Assembly: GCF_025698545.1 (NCBI RefSeq)
Contig: NC_068566.1
Span: 45,425,192 to 45,489,191, forward strand
Length of the DNA stretch: 64,000 nucleotides
Direction of reading: 5' to 3'
Source of the DNA: Gossypium raimondii
Taxonomy: Eukaryota; Streptophyta; Magnoliopsida; Malvales; Malvaceae
A model generated the notes under the pieces. It searched no databases. It was not told where the DNA came from and worked only from the letters and a program-made list of their open reading frames with translations. Below are positions 23,587 to 35,320 of this stretch, piece after piece. The position numbers were made by a program, and so were the translations under genes. Within the stretch, counting starts at the first letter, position 1, and each line of letters opens with the position of its first letter.

Positions 23587-25030
23587 GGACCTATAATTTT
23601 TTCCATATTTCATCCACCTCCAATTTTATTATTAAGTTCGGAATTTGCTGGCGAAAAAATGTAGTGTTCTTCTACGTTTTTAACGAAATAAGCATCTATT
23701 ATTATATTCTTCTTCTTTTTAATTTGACCCTTTTTTTTATGTATTTTTATAATTTTATTAAAGCAGCAAAATTAGGATATTGAAATATGAAATCAAAAAG
23801 ATTAAGATATGCCATTAGAAATGATTAGCCTTACTCCATGTTTCAAGGATAGCTAATATAAGGGGAATTTAGGGGAGGCAGGGACTTGGCCTAAAATAAT
23901 AAAACTACAAATTGATATATGATAAAATTGCAATTTAATCCTCTCAAAATGGAAAAATAAAAATCTTCTAACATTGATGAAATTATAAATTAATAAATAA
24001 TAAAATTAATCTTTAAGGTTTCAATCCTCACCAACTGATAATTGTTATATTCATTTAAGTTTTATTATTTCTAAAATTTAATGTGCCAAACATATTATCG
24101 TATATGCAATACCTTATCAGCTTGTTATTTCAATACCTTATCGTATGTGCAAACGGTAATGGTTGCCATTTGTGTCAAGATTAGAATTTCAAAATTCAGA
24201 AAATATAAGAACTTAGAATGATCTAATTAGAGAATATTGACCAAATTTACAATTATACGCATAATACAAGACTGGTGTAAGTAAGTACTAAAATTTTAAA
24301 TTTCAATGAGTTAATGGATTAAAATTGACCAATTCGAAAAATACCGAAACTAAAATTGATGAAATCATAGGACTAAATCCGAGAATTTGGGAGGAATAAG
24401 CAATTAAGAAGTCAATATGTGTAACATGGAATCCCCTGCATTTACAACAGTATCATGGAACTCTGACAATGATACATAAGTACATCATGATATAGTCTCT
24501 ACAGACAGGATTTGCAGTCACTTGGTTTTTCTCTCAAAAGAAAAACAGCATTTATTACTGAATTATTGAAGTGGGAAATAGTTAAAAAAGGGATAAGACA
24601 AAGAAGATGGTAATTGGTGAAAATTTTGATAGAATCTGAGGACAAAAATGGGCAACTCAGATCATTATTGTTAATATGAACAATGTTTTTTTTACCTTCA
24701 AATCTACTTTGGTTCCATGTTCCAACCCAGACATAGTAAAAATATTTTTTCAGGTAAAAATTTTCTATGATTTACTGCCCCTCATAGCTCCATAGTCTCA
24801 ATAGCTACATCACTATTTCTTTTTTTGCCTTGCTATCAAAGTTACAATATGAACAGTATGGTGTTTTTTTTCCCTATTCTAATTCTCTAATTATGGAACT
24901 CAAGAATGAACCAATAGTGCAATGAAGAAATTCATGTCCTCGAGGAACTCGGATTATCGAATGTGCATCCTGATTTGCCGAGTAAGATGTGTGACATCCC
25001 CCTATACAGTAACCCCTTGCTTTTCAATGT
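23587..25030. other. intergenic region and 3' side of the DUF3527 gene
   Basis: About 23870-24050 belongs to a dispersed repeat also seen at 37270-37500, 52500-52780 and 56100-56260 (G-rich border, then TTTAATCCTCT words). From about 24400 to 25030 the sequence is less repetitive and may hold the 3' untranslated region of the minus-strand gene. No other gene seen. Confidence 0.4.
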
Positions 25031-27308
25031 CTAAACACGAGCAATTGGAGAGAAGGGAGGGTTAATCACGTAGGATGGTGGGATTGGCATCGCTCTCTTG
25101 CCGGCTTTTTTCTTCTTCTCCTCTTCCGTGACCGCTTCGATTAAGAATTTCACTTCATCCTCAAGAAATGATTTCAGTGAATTGCATTCGGGCAAATGAT
25201 TGGTTTGTGGTTCACCGGTAGCTGTGGGGGTTTCACTACCGTGCAATATGGCGACACAAATGGAAAATGCTTGTAATGCGGACAACTTTGCATGGAAATC
25301 AACCGCATACCCTCCTTCGATGGCTGTCATGGTCAATGCCGGTGTATTCTCTTTGGCACCCTACATGATAATCAAAATTTAGTAACGGGTAACATTAATT
25401 AACCCTGCAGAATCGAAAAGTTGCTTCGGAGTAAAATTAAAACCTTACCTGAAGAAAAAGTTCAAAAGGCTGCTCACTGTCCACTAACACTTGATCTTCG
25501 GAACAATTTATACTTGGGTTGCCAAAAACTACAAGGGGACAAGCCATGTCCCAGCCACCGCAATCACAGCCTCCGCCATTCCTCCACCTATCGAGTAATG
25601 ATGAAGGACCCGAAGTCTCGGTACTAGGATATCCATGGTTTCCGGTCGGAATAACCACCTTCACCTTTTCTTGGATCTTGCTATCTTGTACGTTGCTTTT
25701 GCATTCTTCGACCATAGAGAGATTGAGTAGGTTTAAATGCCTCGTATAGCCTATTTTATCGCCTCGTCTGTATTTCAAGCTCTCTCTCTTCTTAAATGGT
25801 ACTTGAATGACTATGGCGGCAGTTTCAAGGCTCGGGTGCAAATTCGCAGGTAACAATGGAGTTGATCCATTTACGGATTCGACCTCATCGCTGTCCGAAG
25901 CAACATTTAAATGATCTTTCAGCCTCACTGCATTAGAGCCATCATCTGATTCATAGCAACCCACATCTGAGCCTGGACTAGGACAGACCCGGGTTTTACG
26001 AACATCAGGGGATTCTTGGACGGAAACATGCTGTCTCGCATGCGCAATGTCATACAAAACAAATTCTGTAACCATGGAGTTTTCAAGAACCCCATTATCT
26101 TTAATTTCTGAGCACAAACAGCACGAGACTTGCATCTGCGCAACAATGGAAGAATCTTTGCTACTATCACTCAATCCCCATATACTCGCATTGCTCTTCT
26201 TTCTATTGCCGACTGAGTGAAACGTATATACCCAATTGAAAGCATTATCTTGTTTCCATTGTTTGGCCAGAAAAACAACATCTTCTGGTTGATTCATTGA
26301 GAACTCGAAAAATGGCATCCCATGTTTCACTCCCAACTTGAGACAACCATGTAGGTGAACCGGTGAACTTGCCGTTGGTGATTGAACCCTATCTTTCGTA
26401 GTGAACAAGGAATCCGGTTCGGAATTCCGAGGTGAATGAGAGAAGTCGTGTAACAAAGATTTCCGAAATGTCTTATTTCTCCTAGCATTTTCCATCCCGG
26501 CTTCTGCTGTATAACCCAATGGACTTCGCAATGACTTTGATTTCATGAACGGATCAAACATCTTTTTAATAGGACTAAATCTAGGCCTTGAGCTGGTCCA
26601 GGAAAACCGGTCACTTTCCGACGATGATGGCGAACAAGACGCTTCCACCTTAGCAGATAACGACTTATGCAGTTTTTGAACCGTGTCTTCTTCAAGAAGA
26701 TCATTCCCATCATCTAAAGGACGAACAACTGGTTCACATCCAAAACTTACATCCTTCTTGTTACCTATCCTGACACTTTGCACCAACTGTTTCCCTCTCT
26801 TATCTAAATTTTTATTATCCGAACTTAAACAGATTTCAATAAAGCCACTCGATGAACATGGCTCGACATAAGGTTTGTTAACTGAACCTGATTTCAAGTT
26901 TGAGCCAACAGACATCACTGAGTTCCTTTCATCTTCTGAATTACAAAGAGAGTCGACAAACCTAAACGAATAAGACGTATCACTACTACGCGACAATTCA
27001 ATTTTCCTCCGGCCCTCGACGGTACCAGTCTTTTTCATTTTACTTACCTCTTTAGAGCTTTGATATATAGATCCACGCTTTAACTCAGCATTGCTTTCCG
27101 CCCCAATAGATCTACATTGCATGTTCTTACAAGAAGCACTACGGTAACGGCGAAAGCTGATTTCGGTAAACCCTTCCTTTACCTTCAATATCTCATCTTT
27201 ACGACCCGATTTTCCTTTCGGATATCGCTTCTCGATGTTCGAACATTGTCGAGGAGGTGGAAGAACAGTGTTGGGACTCAGATCTAATGTATCCATCTCT
27301 AATCCCAT
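25031..27308 (-). CDS. DUF3527-domain protein
   Basis: Function unknown; this is a plant-specific family I recognise from its C-terminal block. Two coding exons on the minus strand, 27308-25449 and 25360-25031, are joined by an 88-base GT-AG intron at phase 0, giving 729 residues. The start MGLEMDTLDL is chosen because the longer frame upstream crosses an AG acceptor (exon begins at 27324) and is therefore intronic. Residues 1-330 are serine- and charge-rich and probably disordered. The conserved region begins near CLKLGVKHGMPFFEFSM, continues with VVFLAKQW and WVYTFHS, and ends in the cysteine/glycine-rich GGGCDCGGWDMACPL plus FSICVAILHG. There is no signal peptide or membrane span. The gene appears complete. 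Confidence 0.9.
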
Positions 27309-28060
27309 TGATTCATTTACAGTCCTGCAAAAAAATGCAATGCAAGTCATATAAACACAAATTCGAGCTAAAAAAGAAAAAGGCCATCATCTTCAACAAT
27401 CCACAAATTAAATTGATCTTAACATTAGAAATAACATTCATTTGGTAAAAGATTTGAACTTTATTAAAAATAAAAATAGAAACTTTATTTTTCACTTGCA
27501 TTTCAAGCTAACAAAAAGGGGGCAAAGTGAAAGACAAAAAATGGGGATACCCACCATTATAGATCTTAGAGAAGTGAATTAAAAGAAAACCCCAAAACTA
27601 AGCAGATACAAGCAAAATCAAAATACCCATTTTTCAACTCAAAGTTTCTCTCATGAAAAAATCTACAAGAGAAAGAACACCAAAAATCCTTTCTTTTAAG
27701 AACAAACCAGACATGAAAGAGTACTTAGAATTGTAAAAGAAACACCCAACAAAAACAAAAGTACAATGTAAAAAGCAAGACATAACAAGAACTGGAACAG
27801 TAACTAGAAAACAAAAGTATGATATAGACATAAAAAGCATGCCTTGCCTTGCCTTTGCCCCTTTTCCTTGACTGTGTGTGCTATAGATTGTGTTTTTAAC
27901 AAAAAAGAGTGAGAGTCAAGTATATTTGAGTGTTTTCTTTTTCTTTCTCTCTCACATGATCTCTCATGAGAGACAATGAGCTGCTCAGCTTCTGTTTATG
28001 TCTTGTAATAAAGCAATCTTGTTCCAATTCATCATCATATGCTTGTTTCCTATATTAGGT
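27309..28060 (-). promoter_or_regulatory. 5' leader, leader intron and promoter region of the DUF3527 gene
   Basis: An acceptor (TTTTTGCAG) ends 16 bases before the start codon on the minus strand, so a leader intron runs through at least 27327-27500. Pyrimidine-rich, CT-repeat-containing sequence near 27930-27975 on the plus strand is typical of a plant leader or core promoter. The upstream donor and the start of transcription cannot be fixed. Confidence 0.45.
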
Positions 28061-28965
28061 AAAAACATCTCTTTGGTCCCTCTTAATTTTTTATATTAAG
28101 CAATTTGATCCATTTTAGCAAAATTTAAACAATTTAATCTTTCTTAATTTTGAAAGCGAACAACAGCTTAACAAAATATATAAATATTGGAAACTTAATT
28201 TTCTATTATATCGATCAAAATTATGTATAATTGATATATATTAAATTGCTTTGTTTTTTTAAAGAGACCAACTTGCTCAATTTTGAATTTAAAAGGGACC
28301 GGAAAAACAATTTTACCCCCATATTACGATTTTGCTACAACTTTTCCAGCCAAAGGGTGTTAATGGGGGCACCCGTTTGGGGAAAGACAAAAATACCAAT
28401 AAACAATGCTAATCTAATTTCTTTGTAATGGGTATTTCTGGGTTTTCACATAAGTTATTAATAAAAAAATATTCTTTAATAGAAAAGAGGTAAGGGGATG
28501 ACTGTATCACTGGCACAGTACCATTATCTTAATGGCTTTGGGAAGTGTACATTGTATCAAAAAACTGGATTCCCATAATTAATTTAACTATTTCCCAAAC
28601 AATTATAATAAATATATAAATAATCATTTAATTTAGGACATTAATGATGTTGTAAATTCGGATCTGTCTCATTGGAATTACAATAAACCCCCTCCCCAAT
28701 CATAAATGCTATGGAGTGTGGACCAATTTTGTTGACAAATTTGCCCTAAACTCTGTTTAGATTAAGAAATAATAATGTTTCAACCACTTGGCACAGTGCT
28801 AAATAATAAAAGCCAGAAAAATTAGCCGTTGGCATTATTAGATATTTTCTTTTTTGGTATATTTGAATGAAGAGGGGTGGATTGGTCAAATTATGGAAAA
28901 AGATTTTGATGAGTAAATTTTGAAAATTTAAAACTTCTCCAAAACTATTATAAACTAATGTAGAA
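28061..28965. other. AT-rich intergenic DNA
   Basis: This contains a repeat-like stretch with 'ggtccctcttaatttttta' wording at 28070-28300 and otherwise no recognisable feature. The open frame 28231-28428 has no domain. Confidence 0.4.
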
Positions 28966-29343
28966 GATTAATAGATAAATTATTTTATGGACCTTTCTCA
29001 CTATATCAGGTCCTTTTTCAATTATTTAATGTATTTCAGTAATTTTTTATATGTCATTAACATATAATTTTGGTAAATTTTTAACCCTAAACCCCACCTC
29101 GAACCTGAACCCTAGGTTCAAGATTCAACGTTCAAGGTTTAGGGTTTGAGTTTGATGTTTGGGGTCTAGTGTTTAAGGTTCGAGTTCAATGTTTAGGGTT
29201 CTAGAGTTCGAAGTTTAGGGTAAAAATACCAAAATTATGTGTCAATGACATGGAAAAAATTTGTTGAAATGTTATTAAATAATTGGAAGGAGACTGTGGA
29301 TGATGTGATGGGAAGAGTTCATAAAATAATTTATCATATTAAT
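28966..29343. mobile_element. foldback element with telomere-like TTTAGGG words
   Basis: Two arms of about 150-170 bases are inverted copies of each other, starting ATTAATAGATAAATTATTTTATG on the left and ending in its complement on the right. The centre (29085-29222) is filled with diverged AACCCTAAA and TTTAGGG words, the plant telomere motif, in both orientations. No coding capacity. Confidence 0.75.
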
Positions 29344-30120
29344 ATATACAATATGATTAAAAAAATATTATTAAAATAGTAACTTAAAATAAAGGTAATC
29401 AACTAGATTTTAATAATTGTACTTTTTTCAATATTGTTTAAATTGGATTGGTTAATGTACTTATCTCGCTCAAAATCAGTTGAATCGAGTTAAAAAATCG
29501 GTTAATAATTTTTATTTTTTATGAATTTTAATAATTTATTTAATTGTTGATGATTTGAATATGTATTTTCTTTTTAAAATGTAATGCTTGTTAATACATT
29601 AATTATATTTTTAAGTGATATTTATATATTTACACTTATCATAGCCCTATAATATATGATTCCAAAGTTCAATAAATTTTAGACCTACTTTTCGTTGTGA
29701 ACAACAACTTAAAGTGAGTTCAACAATCGAATTTAGTGTTAGACCTTTCCTTTGCATCATTCAATTGGGTCCTAAAATATGTACTACAACCAAATCAGTG
29801 TTAGGATTGGACATTCAAGTGACTTAATTGTAATAGAAAATTCAAGTAAAAAAATTGGTTTTAGGGAAGGTAACAACAATCAATTTATGGGTTTTAATTG
29901 GTAAAACATTTTTTCCGTAAGGTAGACCCAATTGAATGCTTTTTTCACTCTCATCTTGATAAACAAAACTTATTATAGTTTTTTATCATCTGCTCTTTAT
30001 TATCAATGTTTAGAAGTACTTATAGTATCTCCCGAACCTTTAAATAGGAGGATAATACGCTTCAACACACTTGAACCCACGTCCTCCTGCATTAGCAAAA
30101 ATACCGATATAAATCGAGTT
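29344..30120. other. intergenic DNA with a minus-strand SINE-like copy
   Basis: Mostly AT-rich. At about 29995-30120, read on the minus strand, there is the motif GGACGTGGGTTCAAGTGTGTTGAAGCG followed by ATTATCCTCCTATTTA, a member of the SINE-like family listed at 30415, 35395, 44945 and 57530. The B-box-like core GTGGGTTCAAGT suggests a tRNA-derived origin. Confidence 0.4.
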
Positions 30121-30414
30121 AATAATAAACTTTTTATGGAATTATATGATATAATATGATTGGTGGTGAAGGAGAAAATGGTAAAAGTATATAAGTATAT
30201 AATATATATAATATTGTTAATTGTAAAATGCATGTGATTTTGCTTAGGCGGGAGGGAGCAAACGAAATGGGGGGTGGGGCGGTCAATCACATTTCACACC
30301 AAACCCACGGGAGAATCTTCTATTTCTTTACTCCAAGTTCTTTGCTTTTTCCCATTTTATTTTCCTTTTTCTAAGCTTGGAAATCAACCAGATAAATTGT
30401 ATTTAAAAAGGTGG

Positions 30415-30545
30415 ATTGAGTTTTAGTTCGATTGATGTTGATATTGTTGTCGGTGTTGAAAGATATGAGTTTGGGTGTGCTGAAATATACTATCTTTTTA
30501 TTCGAAGGTTGGGCAGAAACTATAAATAATTTTAAATTGTAAAAA
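30415..30545 (+). repeat. SINE-like repeat, plus strand
   Basis: It reads 'tagttcgattgatgttgat...gttgaaagatatgagtttgggtgtgctgaaat' and so on, a diverged copy of the family with a tRNA-B-box-like GAGTTTGGGTG core and a downstream GGTTGGGCAGAAACTATAAATAATT tail. No coding capacity. Confidence 0.4.
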
Positions 30546-31120
30546 TTAAAATAAAATCAAATTTTTATATGGATAATTTATATGTCAAAGATGTGATTTC
30601 TTTTTGTTCATGGAATGTATAAAAGTTATTCCTTGAGACTTGAGAGTAATGATGGGTGATAATAGAGATGGGGATGGAGATGGATCAAGGTTTTGCATGG
30701 GATAGGCTGCCTGCAAGGCTCTATAAAGTTATGACTTTTAATAGGTAAAAAAAGGAAAAGAATGGGAAGATCAGCTATACATCTAGCTATATAAAGTGTA
30801 GCATTAACAACGGCAATTAGGCAACCACCATAACTAAGCATGGTGTTTGCTTAGACGCCAACCCCCACTCCATTATGTTACCCTACTTTGTGAAGAAGAA
30901 TTCGGTGAAAATGGATAATGCGACAAAATCATGACTGAAAATGGGTCCAAATGGACTTTTGCCCACGTGGAGAAGCTGATGGACCAACTCCATTGAGTGA
31001 CTCATCTTGAAGGGAACTTGATCATGCGTTGCCTTTGTTCATATGGAGGAGTTGATGGTCCATCTTCATCGAGTGATTGATCTTAAAGGGACTTTAATCA
31101 TTTTATTTTCTCTCATTTTT
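30546..31120. repeat. intergenic DNA with a two-unit tandem repeat
   Basis: At about 30945-31095 two units of roughly 75 bases follow one another ('gaagctgatggaccaactccatt...' and 'gaggagttgatggtccatcttcat...'). They lie next to the LTR-like fossil that starts at 31121. The rest shows no gene. Confidence 0.5.
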
Positions 31121-33252
31121 TGTTCTTGGTTATTGTGTGTTTGTATTTCGAAATTATCTATTCTTTTACTTTGATATTATGAGAATTTTAAGATATTTTT
31201 TTTTGTCTCGAACTCTTTTTCACTCCTTTCTATAAAGAGTATAGTGTTTTTGTTAAAAAAATTCGATTTGAAAACGTCCTTTTAGCACAGCAGGAAATTA
31301 AAATTTTGAATACTGAGTCGATTTGTAATATTTATAGAAATGAATCATCTACCGAAGTCGCATGTGTGTTTTCGGCTAGACGGATCCTTGTTGTTTTTGC
31401 TTTCATCCGGATGACCTTCTTCATTATTCTCGTATCACAAACTGCTTTGAGTGTGGGCACGAACTAATTCGAATCAAATATAGAACCAGAAATTGTTTAC
31501 TTTACTTTCAATGGGGAAGCAAATTTCTCTCTCAATAGAAGTTAGTAGAATTGTTATTCCGAAAAAATAGGTTTTATACTTAAAGAATAAACTCTCATTA
31601 TTTTCGAGTAGAATAACAATATCTCAAAGTTGTATATTTAGCCCTACTGGTGTCATCTATTTATACGGAGAAGAGGTGAAACCCTTGTTTAACTAATAGG
31701 TGGGGCGACAACCCTAGTTAATTAAACTAAGACTTGTCGTCTCTAGCATTAAACATGAGAGGCTATTGAGCCTCTACCATATCGAGTCCAATTACAAACA
31801 CTTCTTTGATTTTTAACCTAGTACTTTATAATTCGATCCAACTCGATATTTATTTTTCTATTTCCAAAAATAAATACCGTAAATTAATTTATTAATTAAA
31901 TAATTTTCTCAACCCAATTCTAATTCTGTTAAAATCATGACGACTTTATCGTAAAAATCTATGAGAAAATATATTTAATATTTCTACATTAAACGTATTC
32001 ACTATGACCAAATAATTTATTTCCATTTTTGAGCTTAATTTAATTAGAAAATCATAAATTCATTTACAGATCATTTTTCATTTTCATTTTGGAGAAAATC
32101 ACATTCATTTCTAAATGTTTCCTATTTCTCTATTCTTACCATTTCTATTCATTTATGCTTATTTGATTTGACATACAATTTATTTATGGTTTCAACGAGG
32201 CGGGAGGACCAATTGGACATATGCGATTAAGACTTATAATTAAGTTCCAGTTTTTCACCTCTTAATTATAAATTCATTTAGTCACAAAGTCATTCCACTA
32301 TAGTATCGTTATTGAGCTCTTCCTAATGACATACAATTACAAAAGCAACTCGATTAGTGTTTATCCAATGATTTTATCATAAGTGTGTTACCCTTATAAA
32401 ATATCCTTAATCTTTTTTGGATAAATTCATTCTCCCAATATGATCATATTTTATCTCATGGTAACCATTACATATTCATTCATGAAAAGTCAATTACTAT
32501 TAAATAATAATCAAGTCATTCATCACAAAGACAAATGATTCGTGACCACGTTTACTTTTCATCAACCATTTAATGTCATTGAGAGGATATCATTTACCCA
32601 TATCTCGAGTTATGAATTTCACTGTTGTGAATGATGCTACATACTGCAGAAGTCGTATACCTGACACACCAGCTTTCAGTTTCTTATCTATTTGAACTCA
32701 AGTTTTTACTTACATCAAAATATACGAGTCACGCATATATAGTTCGTCATCCACTCATGATTAAGGTATGTCACACTTTAAACGTCATAAGTGAATAAAT
32801 CCATAAACAGATTCAGGATCTATTCTTTTTGGGTCCAATCCGATGTACTATTAGTCCAATCAGTCATATTTATATCTCTATCTTTTAAGAGTCATCCGCG
32901 CCGATATTCAAGACAAAACATATCCCAACTGGACTTGTTAGACGACATATTAGTCTTTCAATTAGTTTTCTCATTTCCAATTAAACTAAAGATATGTTTA
33001 GGTTTGTTTACTAATACAAACTGTCTTTCCGTATTACAATCCGACTACATAACACCGCTTAGTATTAGTTTAAACATTAGACAATCAGTGAGCCAATATT
33101 TACTTTTATTTTGTTTTGCATGTAAAAACCACATTAGAACATTATACAAAGGATATTAATGTAATTAATAAATTATTTTTTAACCAATCTATTCGAAAAA
33201 ATTACAAATGTACATAGACGAAAATACTATACTTAAAGCACTAGATCCAACA
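31121..33252 (-). mobile_element. LTR-like fossil, minus strand, possibly Copia
   Basis: On the minus strand it begins TGTTGGATCTAG and ends CCAAGAACA, the TG...CA form of a retroelement terminal repeat. ATTTTT flanks both sides, but that sequence is too simple to prove a target duplication. No gag or pol frames and no primer-binding site were seen, so it looks like a lone LTR. It is broken and moderately old. Open frame 32791-33159 is not a gene. Confidence 0.5.
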
Positions 33253-35214
33253 ATTTTTTCTACATAATCTACAATTTTCTTTGTGAGGAGGCATCCCTTC
33301 TCCCCAAATTATGGGGCTATTTTTTCCAAATTTCTTAGAGAAAATTGTCTTGCGCCACTAAGTATTCTCTAACTCTAACTACTCACCTGAGTCAGTTTCA
33401 AGCATAGTTACTCTTGTGTTGTCTTCTAATTACCCCTTTCCTCACAAGTCATGACTTCCTCAATGGTGTCCTTTAGGCTGAGATAATCATTGATAGAATA
33501 GTTATAAGTTATGATATAAGCATTCTGCCCTGACTTCCTCTTCCATGAGTTAAGCTGCACGAGTGACAAGTTCCAATATTCCTCTATTCCCACTATAGAT
33601 TTCTCTTTACAGACATTTAGAAAGGTATAATGATGAAAGTGAATATGCAATACTCCTTTAGGTGTTTCCAGTAACAATAATTGCGACGCCCCGACTTCGT
33701 CTTTTTGCCACTAAGTGAAACGGTAAATAAAGTGCTCTCACTGTATCGAGGCTATACTGTCAGCTCAGAGATTGCCTCTAATTTCAAGATGTATCTGCTT
33801 CTTCCTCCCCTAGCTGCTCCTCGTTCCTTTAAGCTTCCTATTTGACATATCACTTAATTTCAAAGCTTTGTTTCGGTTTAAGCCCACTTGTTCAACTAAA
33901 TTTCTTAAAATTGTGTAATTTTCCTCCTTCAACAATTCAACAATTGCAAATGTCTATTCACGTCATTTCAAAAATTTGTTGCAACTTCTTAATAAGATTA
34001 AAATAACACATTTGTCAATTTTTAAAGATTGGTTCGAGGGATTTGGAATTTGGATCACAAAAAGGTATGACCTTAATAATTATATATATATATATATATA
34101 TATGATTGTGAAAACTAGTGAGGCTGGGTGGTAGTTTATTTATTCACGTGGATATTATTTAATTTATATATATTTTAGGGTTTTGTTGTAATTTCTTTTT
34201 AATCGAAACTTTTAAAAATTTTATATCGGATGGTACAGGTTGATACGTACTAGTACAAGCTATGTTATTTTATATCAAACGAAACTTAAACTACTTGATT
34301 GTAGCCTTCAAGGGTAGAGACATAAATTTTTATTAGATTTTCATGAATAAGTCAATTATTATAACACTAAAGTTATGTAAGATGTTTGGTGGTACAATGG
34401 GGTAGTTCGTATTGCAAGGGTGCGAAGAATTGCTAGGATGAGGGTTGTTCACGTCATGGATAGTGTAGAAAGTCGGTAAGGTTGGAGATTTGAGAAAGTC
34501 AAAGTTTTGACTATACATGTTGTCTCTCCTTTTACCCCAATGTTGTCCCAGCCATTGAGTTTCCTATTCCAAGGTTGTCATAATATAATAGTGGATGCCA
34601 ACTTAGGGTATTGTTGAAGTTGATTTGAAAGAACTAGACAAAACGTTAACTAGATGTGATAGATTGATAGGTGTCATAAAGGATCCTTAACAATATATCT
34701 ATTATGAATTATATGAGTTCATTGAGTGTAACATGGTATTTAAGCGAAGTTATGAAATTGATAAAGTTATTTGTGATATGAAAAAGATAAGTTGACTTTT
34801 TCTTTACCTCAACTGTGTAACCATTAAATAATCTAAAAAAACTACCTTCAACGATAGATTTGCATGGCGGAGTTATAAATTTTTTTTTAGACAATTCAGC
34901 AATTTTCCCTGCATAATTTTCCTAGGAAAGTGAGTAAGCATATGGTCAGCTATGGTTCGGCCGGTGGGGATACAAAGTTCGAATGAGGCTGCTACATTGT
35001 AATTGAGTCAATCCATCGAAAAGTCATCGAAGCAATCTGGGGGGATGCCATTGTCGTGCTTGCTAAATCATCATCTCAACATTTCCTACAACGACATTTG
35101 TGTCATTGCCTTAAGGTACCAAGAACTATCGGACCATTCCATGGTGATCAAACGGGGACCATGAAGGAGGATAGTGGTATATGATATGAATATGGGGTAA
35201 AGAGTGTTGGGATG
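33253..35214. other. unassigned intergenic DNA
   Basis: This contains a TA microsatellite (34080-34103) and several short open frames without recognisable domains (33426-33677 minus, 34333-34518 minus, 34709-34894 minus). The less AT-rich part from about 34530 to 35214 precedes the PHD-finger relic and may be the decayed body of the same gene, but I could not match it confidently. Confidence 0.35.
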
Positions 35215-35320
35215 GTGGATTGCCTTTGTGGAGCCATAGATGACAATGGGGAATGATTGATCTCATGTGATATTTGTGAAGTTTGGCACCATACGAGGTG
35301 TGTTAAAGATTCCAAATAAC
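35215..35320 (+). pseudogene. PHD-finger gene fragment
   Basis: One frame reads VDCLCGAIDDNGE, then a TGA stop, then LISCDICEVWHHTRCVKDSK. The spacing C-x-C ... C-x2-C-x4-H-x2-C and the phrase CDICEVWHHTRC are those of the PHD zinc finger found near the C terminus of MMD1/MS1-like plant proteins (VDC-CGA-DD-GE). The matching ends at the point where the duplicated AT-rich block begins. It is a fragment, with a stop inside the finger and no intact upstream frame. Confidence 0.6.

Noticed and set aside
27309-27350. Longer N terminus for the DUF3527 protein (MTCIAFFCRTVNES...)
   Set aside because: An AG acceptor preceded by a T tract falls inside it on the minus strand, so those codons are intronic or leader sequence.
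33426-33677. Minus-strand open frame of 83 residues
   Set aside because: Composition is not AT-artefact-like, but I recognise no domain and no splice partners. It is too weak to call.
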